Shown in pieces: positions 58,454 through 64,000 of a stretch of DNA of 64,000 bases (the stretch's first letter is position 1; every line of letters starts with the position of its first letter). The stretch is from Corynebacterium kutscheri (lineage in GTDB: Bacteria > Actinomycetota > Actinomycetes > Mycobacteriales > Mycobacteriaceae), in contig NZ_CP011312.1 in NCBI RefSeq assembly GCF_000980835.1, positions 2,232,001 through 2,296,000 on the forward strand, given 5' to 3'. A program made the position numbers and the translations under genes. The notes below the pieces were generated by a model. That model was not told the origin of the DNA. It saw only the letters and a program-made list of their open reading frames with translations, and did no database searches.

Positions 58454-58755
58454 AAGAAAATCCCCCTTTAACAGAAAATAGGAAAACAAATAAACGATCC
58501 AGTAGGAACACTATGAAACACTACAACAATTTCCACAAAAACTAAAGTTTTTCTAAGAAAAATCTTAGGAAAGGTTAAATTTGTAATCTGGTATAACTAT
58601 TTGCACACAGAACCACCAGGGAAAAGACCCCTATTAAAGTTATTATTGCCCGAAAAACACAATATGCCCCCCCACTATCAACCACGCGCTACTTCCTATA
58701 AATCGGACTCCCCACAACCGGAATATAGGCAGCAAAACCTAAAACAATACGAAAG
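58454..58755. other. Intergenic stretch upstream of the secreted protein
   Basis: About 300 bases of low-GC sequence with the promoter of the small secreted gene. I see no gene or repeat in it. Confidence 0.5.
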
Positions 58756-58784
58756 CACCTAGTAAAACTAACTTTTACTAGGTG
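58756..58784 (-). terminator. Hairpin after the tRNA relic
   Basis: CACCTAGTAAAA (58756-58767) pairs with TTTTACTAGGTG (58773-58784) across a 5-nt loop. It lies just past the 3' end of the tRNA relic, where the original tRNA terminator would be. Confidence 0.75.
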
Positions 58785-58795
58785 TTTTCGTGATT

Positions 58796-58840
58796 CTCCT
58801 GGAGGGATTTAAACCCCCAACCTTCTAATTCGTAGTCAAA
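58796..58840 (-). pseudogene. tRNA-Arg(ACG) 3'-half relic (candidate attachment-site scar)
   Basis: The minus strand reads TTTGACTACGAATTAGA (anticodon arm with anticodon ACG), AGGTT (variable loop), GGGGGTTTAAATCCCTC (T arm with TTCGAAT changed to TTTAAAT) and a degraded acceptor. The 5' half is replaced by CAGGGAAATA. tRNA-Arg(ACG) is the known integration site of toxigenic corynephages in C. diphtheriae. This copy cannot function and may be the scar of an old integration or deletion. Confidence 0.65.
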
Positions 58841-59043
58841 ATATTTCCCTGACCAACCAACAATAATCCAGCTCGTATTCGACCGTTGTTTGAGATGAAC
58901 ACATACGCTCATCGAAGATGAGACCAAAACACGAAATATAAAAAAGTTCGCGCATCTCCACAGCCACACACCAACCAAATAAACTTTTCGTTACAAGTAA
59001 AAACCCCAGATAACGCCCATGCTTAACATCATCACGCTTCTTT
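58841..59043. other. Sequence between tRNA relic and gntP
   Basis: A minus-strand open frame (58778-58978, 66 codons) runs through the tRNA relic and has no domain; I do not call it a gene. Nothing else is seen. Confidence 0.4.
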
Positions 59044-60444
59044 TTATAAAGCGAAAGTCACCCCGTACAGTGCTAACACAATAGCGAACCCCACCGCCGA
59101 AACCAGCACTTGGTTAACTGTCCAGGTACGCAAAGTAGTAGGAACATCCATATCCATAAGCCGACCAACCAACCAGAAACCAGAATCATTAACATGGCTA
59201 CCAAATACAGAACCAGCGGCAGTTGCTAAAACAATCAGCGCTAATTGCATCTCAGAGTAACCACCGGCTTCTACCGCGGGAACCATCAACGCGGCAGCTG
59301 TAGTCAAAGCAACTGTAGCCGAACCCTGAGCTAAGCGCAGCACTACAGCAATAAGATAGCAAGCAAAAATCACCGGAATTCCTAGCCCATCCATAGCAGC
59401 AGCCAGTGCATCGCCAATGCCTGAGGTACGTAGCACGCCGCCGAACATACCACCAGCACCAGTAATTAAAATAACCGAACAGATTGGCGCCAGCGAGGAT
59501 TCTAAAGTTTTCTCGATAACCGATCGATCTACACCACGCCTAATACCGAGCACAATGATGGCCACCAACAGGGTAATAAGCAAGGCAATGGGAGTTTGGC
59601 CAAGGAAAACAAAGAAACTATACCAACTACTATCTTTCGCAATAGTCTCGTTAGCTGCCAAGGTGGTTAACCCAGTATTACCAAAAATAAGCACCAGTGG
59701 CAGCAGCAAAATAGCGATCACCTGTGCTGGGCTAGCCGGATTCTTGGGCAACTCATCTTCGTTTAGTTGCGGACCATTGAGCATATCCGAAACTTTAAAA
59801 TTATATTTTCCGCCTAAATATAAACCTAACCGGTAACCAGAAACATACCAGGTAGGAATAGCCACAATCAGGCCAAAAAGCAGCACTAAGCCAATATCAG
59901 CGTGGAAAAATCCCGAAGCAGCTACCGGTCCTGGATGCGGTGGTAGATAAATGTGCATAACCGAAAATGCACCGGCTGCGGGAATACCATAGGTAAGTAC
60001 CGGACCATTAAGGCGTCGTGCTACCGCAAAAATAACTGGCAGCATCACAATCAGACCAGCATCAAAAAAGATCGGGAAACCCATGAGCAACGAAGCCACA
60101 CCGAGTGCAAAAGGTGCTTTATCTTCGCCAAAACGGTTCACTAACGCATCAGCAAGCGTTTTTGCTCCCCCAGATTGCTCAACTAAGCGACCAATCATAG
60201 CCCCTAGCCCCACCAACAAAGCAACCGATGCCAAGGTAGAACCAAAGCCAGAAGTCAAGGTAGCCACAACACCAGAAAGCGGAATACCCGCAGCAAGTGC
60301 GGTAAGCACGGAAACCACAATCAGGGTGACAAAGGCGTGCGCCTTGAAGTAAATAATCAGCAGCAGAATTACTGCCACCGCTGCTGCCGCGATTGCTAAT
60401 AGTGGAGCCGCACCAAGCGTAGGCTCCCAGGTAGACATGTCCAT
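59044..60444 (-). CDS. gntP: GntP-family gluconate permease
   Basis: 466 residues from the ATG at 60444, with AGAAGGGA eight bases before it; 16 extra codons upstream lack a site. About 13 helices. 'LLMGFPIFFDAGLIVMLPVI', 'MHIYLPPHPGPVAASGFF' and 'RLAQGSATVALTTAAALMV' are the GntP blocks. It is clearly a paralogue of the permease at 39841-41181. Its position next to the gluconokinase/idonate genes makes gluconate or idonate the likely cargo. Single gene. Confidence 0.9.
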   Translation of the reverse strand: MDMSTWEPTLGAAPLLAIAAAAVAVILLLIIYFKAHAFVTLIVVSVLTALAAGIPLSGVVATLTSGFGSTLASVALLVGLGAMIGRLVEQSGGAKTLADALVNRFGEDKAPFALGVASLLMGFPIFFDAGLIVMLPVIFAVARRLNGPVLTYGIPAAGAFSVMHIYLPPHPGPVAASGFFHADIGLVLLFGLIVAIPTWYVSGYRLGLYLGGKYNFKVSDMLNGPQLNEDELPKNPASPAQVIAILLLPLVLIFGNTGLTTLAANETIAKDSSWYSFFVFLGQTPIALLITLLVAIIVLGIRRGVDRSVIEKTLESSLAPICSVILITGAGGMFGGVLRTSGIGDALAAAMDGLGIPVIFACYLIAVVLRLAQGSATVALTTAAALMVPAVEAGGYSEMQLALIVLATAAGSVFGSHVNDSGFWLVGRLMDMDVPTTLRTWTVNQVLVSAVGFAIVLALYGVTFAL

Positions 60445-60575
60445 GTATTTTCCCTTCTTAAAAAGGTGAACTACTGCCGAATACCGGCACATTTCCCCCT
60501 TTGAATCTACACAACAGTGCTCTGAGAACTTGGTATTTGCACAGGTGTGAGCGATAAGACACGTTTTAGGGAAAA

Positions 60576-61643
60576 TCAGGGTTGATATATCACTGGCTTG
60601 TCGACGTTTATCAGCACCTTTGTTTCTACGGCAAGATTAAACTCTTTTAATTGGTGAGGGGTTATATCAGCGATAAGCGATTGTCCTACACAAGAAAGTG
60701 TCACTCGATGCGCTAAGCCACGGTCTTCAATAGCAACTACAGTTGCTAAAGTTCTTTTATCTTCCACAGGTATATCGGTAGCTAAATCAACTGGATAAAG
60801 CTGTATTGCGGTTGGGGGAAAAACTATGTGTACCGGCGTAGATGATTGCATATTAAGTTTGTCTTGTAGCTGTGCATCTTCTATGGCAAAAAAGGTGCCA
60901 TCAACTAGTAGCTCTCCATTGGAAAAATATGCTGGAACTAAATTAAGCCCAACAAATTTAGCCAGAAAAGCGGTTGGTGGATGACGGATAATGGTTTCTA
61001 CTTGTCCAGAAGCAACAATATGGCCGTTTTTAATTTCAATGACCTTATCGGCTAACGCCACTAGATCAAGGAAGTCGTGGGTAACAATAACAACGGTTCT
61101 CTCTTTGAACCGTTGCTGCATCAACCCACGTAACTCTGGAGAAACCGTTGCGTCTAAAGCTGCAAAGGGTTCATCAAGTAGTAAAACCGCAGGATCAGTA
61201 ACCAATACACGAGCAATAGCAACCCGTTGGGCTTGGCCACCAGACAGTTGCTGAACACGACGCAATTTAAGATGCCCACAACCAACTAATTCTAATTCTT
61301 CCTCAGCACGCTGATAAGACTCTGATCTGCTTAAACCTTGTGCACGCGCGCCAAAGGCAACATTATCAATTACATTAAGATGCGGAAATAACAATGGCTT
61401 TTGGCTAAGGTAGCCAATTTTTCGGTGATGCACTAAAACTGGGCTATTGCCTAAAAGTTCTTTTCCGTCGATAAGCAACGAACCAGAATCTGGCATTAAA
61501 ATTCCAGCGATGAGCTGGATTAATGTAGATTTACCGGCGCCATTGCTACCTACAACTGCAAGTGTTTCCCCCTGATCAATATTGAAAGTAAGATCAAAAT
61601 TGCGCGCTTGCAGTTGAGCGTCGATGTGCAACCTAGCGGCCAC
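60576..61643 (-). CDS. modC: Molybdate ABC transporter ATPase ModC
   Basis: 355 residues from the GTG at 61643, which has GGGGAGG five bases before; this start overlaps the modB stop by 11 bases. Walker A 'VVGSNGAGKSTLIQLIAGIL', signature 'QLSGGQAQRVAIARVLVTDP', Walker B 'AVLLLDEPFAALDA', switch His in 'VIVTHDFLD'. The C-terminal part (about 280-355) is TOBE-like ('LATVVAIEDRGLAHRVTLSC'). It powers molybdate uptake with ModB and ModA. Confidence 0.92.
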   Translation of the reverse strand: MAARLHIDAQLQARNFDLTFNIDQGETLAVVGSNGAGKSTLIQLIAGILMPDSGSLLIDGKELLGNSPVLVHHRKIGYLSQKPLLFPHLNVIDNVAFGARAQGLSRSESYQRAEEELELVGCGHLKLRRVQQLSGGQAQRVAIARVLVTDPAVLLLDEPFAALDATVSPELRGLMQQRFKERTVVIVTHDFLDLVALADKVIEIKNGHIVASGQVETIIRHPPTAFLAKFVGLNLVPAYFSNGELLVDGTFFAIEDAQLQDKLNMQSSTPVHIVFPPTAIQLYPVDLATDIPVEDKRTLATVVAIEDRGLAHRVTLSCVGQSLIADITPHQLKEFNLAVETKVLINVDKPVIYQP

Positions 61644-62403
61644 GCAGCCTCCCCGATAAAGCAACAATAATGGCAGCAACTGCTAAAAGAACTACGGATA
61701 AGGCAATTGCTAAATCTGTATCAGTTTCGCGCAGAAGATAAATCTCTAATGGCAAAGTTCGTGTTTTTCCCTGAAGGGAACCGGCGAAAGTTAAGGTTGC
61801 CCCGAACTCACCAAGCGCTCTCGCAAAAGATAATGCGGTACCCGAGGCAATTGCTGGAGCCGAAATAGGCACAGTAATCTGCCAAAAAATGCGCGAGGGT
61901 GAGGCTCCCAAAGACGCAGCGGCTCGCTCATAATCCATACCCTGGGTACGCAATGCGCCTTCTAGGGAAACCACCAAAAAAGGCAATGCCACAAAAGTTT
62001 GTGCCACAATCACCGCGCAGGTAGTGAAACTAAGTTCAATACCAATCGCTGATAATGAACTACCTATTAATCCTCGTCGACCAAGTGTCGTTAAAAGGGC
62101 TAAACCTGCCACTACCGGTGGCAAAACCATCGGGATAGTAATAAGTGTCCGTGCCCAGGTCACCCATTTCCCGGTTGAACGAGCAAGCACTAACGACAAA
62201 GGAACACCAATAATTAATACCAATATTGTCGAAATGGAGCAGGTAACTAGGCTCAATACAATCGCGTCAATGGAACGTCGCGAGGCTAACAACATCGGAA
62301 ACTGCGTCCACTGAGCCTGAATAAGCATGCCCGCCAATGGCACGGCGAGCACAATAAATCCGATACTAGAAAAGATAAGTGTCCAGCGAGGGTAATTAAT
62401 CAT
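61633..62403 (-). CDS. modB: Molybdate ABC transporter permease ModB
   Basis: 256 residues from the ATG at 62403, 13 bases after the modA stop; a longer frame would overlap modA. Six helices, with the permease EAA loop 'EGALRTQGMDYERAAASLGA' and 'ALSFARALGEFGATLTFAGS', the latter typical of ModB/CysT permeases. No strong ribosome site, so translation may be coupled to modA. Confidence 0.92.
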   Translation of the reverse strand: MINYPRWTLIFSSIGFIVLAVPLAGMLIQAQWTQFPMLLASRRSIDAIVLSLVTCSISTILVLIIGVPLSLVLARSTGKWVTWARTLITIPMVLPPVVAGLALLTTLGRRGLIGSSLSAIGIELSFTTCAVIVAQTFVALPFLVVSLEGALRTQGMDYERAAASLGASPSRIFWQITVPISAPAIASGTALSFARALGEFGATLTFAGSLQGKTRTLPLEIYLLRETDTDLAIALSVVLLAVAAIIVALSGRLRGR

Positions 62404-62416
62404 TGTTGAAAAACAG

Positions 62417-63145
62417 TTACTTAATCGGTGCGCCAAAGCCTGCTTCGGCAAGCTGCGGCTGCCATTGATGAGTAAGTTTGTCGATATATTCTTGTGCAGC
62501 TACTGGATTCTTACCATCTTTGACAACTGCTGCCCAATAAGTATTAGGGTCATCAGATGCTCCCGGAATTTCCATAGTAAGTACATCTTTACCGGCGGCA
62601 TCAGTGGCATAAACCAAACCCGCATCAGCTTCCCCAGATAGCACCTTTCCTAAAACATCGGTGACCTTTGTTTCTTCACTGACCGGAGTCAAAGTCATGC
62701 CGGCTTTTTCAGCAACCCGAGCTGTCGCCTGACCACAGGGTACTTCGACTTGGCAGACTACAAGTTTTGTTCCTGCCAAGCTGGCATCAAATCCGGTAAT
62801 GCCTGCTGGATTATCAACAGGAGTAACTAGTACTAGGTAGTTAGTAGCAAACATAACTGGATCACCGTCAATTACTCCCTCGCTAACGGCACGATCCATA
62901 TTTTTCTTATCAGCAGAAAGGAATACATCGGCTGGTGCGCCGCCAACCAACTGATCTACCAAACCAGAAGAACCATCAAAGGAATATTCTGCTTCGCTAC
63001 TTATTTCTGGGAGAATTTTATTGAGAGATGCAGCAGCAAAAACTACTGGTGGCACTTCTTGTTCTGCCGTATTCTGCGAGGAACTGCTACATGCAGCAGC
63101 AAAAATAGCTACAGAAGAAATCAAAGCTACAAGGACTTTTTTCAT
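62417..63145 (-). CDS. modA: Molybdate-binding lipoprotein ModA
   Basis: 242 residues. Signal peptide MKKVLVALISSVAIFAAA with lipobox Cys19 (AAAC). The mature protein has 'VVFAAASLNKILPEISSEAE', 'YSFDGSSGLVDQLVGGAPAD' and 'VFLSADKKNMDRAVSEGVID', the ligand segments of ModA, then 'LSGEADAGLVYATDA'. It captures molybdate or tungstate outside the membrane. Its ATG shares one base with the stop of the regulator gene (TAATG), so the two are coupled. Confidence 0.92.
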   Translation of the reverse strand: MKKVLVALISSVAIFAAACSSSSQNTAEQEVPPVVFAAASLNKILPEISSEAEYSFDGSSGLVDQLVGGAPADVFLSADKKNMDRAVSEGVIDGDPVMFATNYLVLVTPVDNPAGITGFDASLAGTKLVVCQVEVPCGQATARVAEKAGMTLTPVSEETKVTDVLGKVLSGEADAGLVYATDAAGKDVLTMEIPGASDDPNTYWAAVVKDGKNPVAAQEYIDKLTHQWQPQLAEAGFGAPIK

Positions 63146-63549
63146 TATTTTGATCTTTCAATAGAAACATTAGTTGCCTTAACCACCGCAGTTGATACCG
63201 AACCAACTTCAATTCCTAGTTCCTGGACTGCTTCGGTAGAAATTAGTGATACCAAACGGTAGCGGCCGCACTGCATCTCAACCTGGCTCATTACCTTGTC
63301 GGAAATAACTTTTGTCACAATTCCAGTCAAGCTATTACGCGCAGATTTTAAAGAATCTTTCGGACTAAAAATTTCGAGTTGATCATCAGCTAATTCGACA
63401 GCAAGTTGAGCAAGGTCTTTGTTATTTATGACCGCACGTCCTGAATCATCGTGGCTGGCACTAATCCGACCCGCATCAATCCATCGGCGTAAAGTATCGT
63501 CGCTAACCCCTAGCAAGGCAGCAGCCTGCGAAATCCGCAAATACGTCAT
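63145..63549 (-). CDS. HTH-TOBE molybdate-responsive regulator
   Basis: 134 residues. The N-terminal MerR/excisionase-type helix-turn-helix is 'LRISQAAALLGVSDDTLRRW'. The C-terminal molbindin (TOBE/Mop) domain runs from 'SARNSLTGIVTKVISDKVMS' to 'EVGSVSTAVVKATNVSIERS' and would bind molybdate. A one-HTH, one-TOBE protein differs from E. coli ModE, which has a longer wHTH and two TOBE units. It is first in the mod operon and probably autoregulates it through 63550-63612. Confidence 0.88.
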   Translation of the reverse strand: MTYLRISQAAALLGVSDDTLRRWIDAGRISASHDDSGRAVINNKDLAQLAVELADDQLEIFSPKDSLKSARNSLTGIVTKVISDKVMSQVEMQCGRYRLVSLISTEAVQELGIEVGSVSTAVVKATNVSIERSK

Positions 63550-63554
63550 GAAAT

Positions 63555-63567
63555 AACATTATATGTT
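63555..63567. promoter_or_regulatory. Palindrome in the divergent mod / mog promoter
   Basis: AACAT-TAT-ATGTT, a 13-base symmetric element between the HTH-TOBE gene and the MogA/MoaB gene. It is the best candidate for a molybdate-responsive operator; the AT-rich core recalls ModE sites. Confidence 0.5.
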
Positions 63568-63612
63568 GAAAAAGCGGATTTATTGCCATTTTATAAGGCG
63601 TATACTAAAAAT

Positions 63613-64000
63613 ATGTCTTATTCTGCATCCGTTATCACCTGCTCTGATCGAGCCGCTGCCAATATTTATGAGGATCGATCCGGACCAATCTTGCGGGAAG
63701 CATTAGCTGAGCTTGGGTTTAGCGTCGCTGAAGCAACAATAGTTCCCGATGATAAACAACTTATTAGCCAAGCTATCCATAATGCTGTGACAGCGGGTAA
63801 TCGAATTATTATTACTACTGGAGGTACTGGTATCAGCCCTACTGACCTCACCACTGAAGTCACAAAAGAGCTTATTACTTATGAAATTCCAGGAATTATG
63901 GAAGGCGTGCGTCGTTTTGGTAGTGAAAAAGAACCCCGCGCTCTACTTTCGCGTGGAGTTGCCGGTGTTATTCAACGTGAAAATGCGTTAACAGCAGTTA
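63613..64000 (+). CDS. MogA/MoaB-family molybdenum cofactor biosynthesis protein, 5' part
   Basis: 129 codons are present before the window ends. MSYSASVITCSDRAAANIYE and 'DRSGPILREALAELGF' begin the domain; 'IITTGGTGISPTDLTTEVT' is the molybdopterin-binding loop. The family adenylates molybdopterin before metal insertion. Facing the mod operon across a 63-base promoter, it links uptake to cofactor synthesis. MogA and MoaB cannot be told apart from this part. Confidence 0.88.
   Translation, partial: MSYSASVITCSDRAAANIYEDRSGPILREALAELGFSVAEATIVPDDKQLISQAIHNAVTAGNRIIITTGGTGISPTDLTTEVTKELITYEIPGIMEGVRRFGSEKEPRALLSRGVAGVIQRENALTAV

Noticed and set aside
58778..58978. 66-codon minus-strand frame through the tRNA relic
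   Set aside because: The sequence is explained by the tRNA-Arg 3' half and its terminator; the translated protein has no domain.

Overview
The window is a chromosomal segment of a low-GC Corynebacterium. This rests on gene order: the block marR / DUF5318 / ponA / GT87-like membrane protein / small membrane protein / rpsF / ssb / rplI / dnaB (about 17.7 down to 6.7 kb) is the order known from corynebacteria and, with local changes, from the Mycobacterium tuberculosis Rv0042c-Rv0058 region. rpsR is absent between ssb and rplI, as is usual in Corynebacterium. The base composition looks clearly below that of C. glutamicum or C. diphtheriae; a C. kutscheri-like species is my guess, not a result.

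Layout. 0-4 kb: truncated GntR regulator, NYN-domain protein, PspA homologue, thioredoxin, small copper-chaperone-like protein. 4-6.7 kb: decayed mobile DNA with a wrecked tyrosine integrase, a DUF2335 membrane protein and a secreted protein. 6.7-17.2 kb: core replication, ribosome and cell-wall block, with a GH15 enzyme and a cluster of seven DnaA-box-like sites between GH15 and rplI. 17.2-20.3 kb: MarR regulator (probable MalR), SDR, membrane protein, SPFH protein plus a tiny RHH-like protein. 20.35-23.5 kb: an inserted segment bounded by 84-bp direct repeats, carrying a secreted protein, a small membrane protein and a dead IS3-family element. 23.5-27.5 kb: trhO, nei, a relic of the inserted segment's small gene, a second small membrane protein, nnr. 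27.7-35 kb: VanZ-like protein, MFS exporter, orphan ABC transporter, YhgE/Pip membrane protein.

Sugar and acid metabolism fills most of the rest. A beta-glucoside operon (EIIBCA, 6-phospho-beta-glucosidase, LicT-type antiterminator) at 35.4-39.8 kb has a clear RAT/terminator switch in its leader. An opposing operon (GntP permease, beta-hydroxyacid dehydrogenase, four-carbon sugar-acid kinase) with a FadR-type regulator at 39.8-44.6 kb looks like part of threonate/erythronate catabolism. leuS follows, then a three-gene overlapping operon (lipoprotein, ECF sigma factor, probable anti-sigma factor), an ExeM/NucH nuclease, a ThrE-family exporter, an aldehyde dehydrogenase and an idonate/gluconate cluster (idnO-like, idnD-like, gluconokinase) with a second GntP permease nearby. 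The window ends in a molybdate block (HTH-TOBE regulator, modA, modB, modC) divergent from a MogA/MoaB-type gene cut by the window end.

Three signals are not explained by ordinary annotation. First, an 11-mer, GCTTDTCGACG (D = A, G or T), occurs at least 25 times on both strands, in genes and between them, where about 0.1-0.4 would be expected by chance. Second, the 84-bp direct repeats flank a segment whose left junction carries a piece of a tRNA-Arg(ACG) anticodon arm. Third, a degenerate 3' half of the same tRNA, with its terminator, sits at 58.8 kb. The second and third suggest that tRNA-Arg-targeting elements have entered and decayed here, as known for corynephages in C. diphtheriae.
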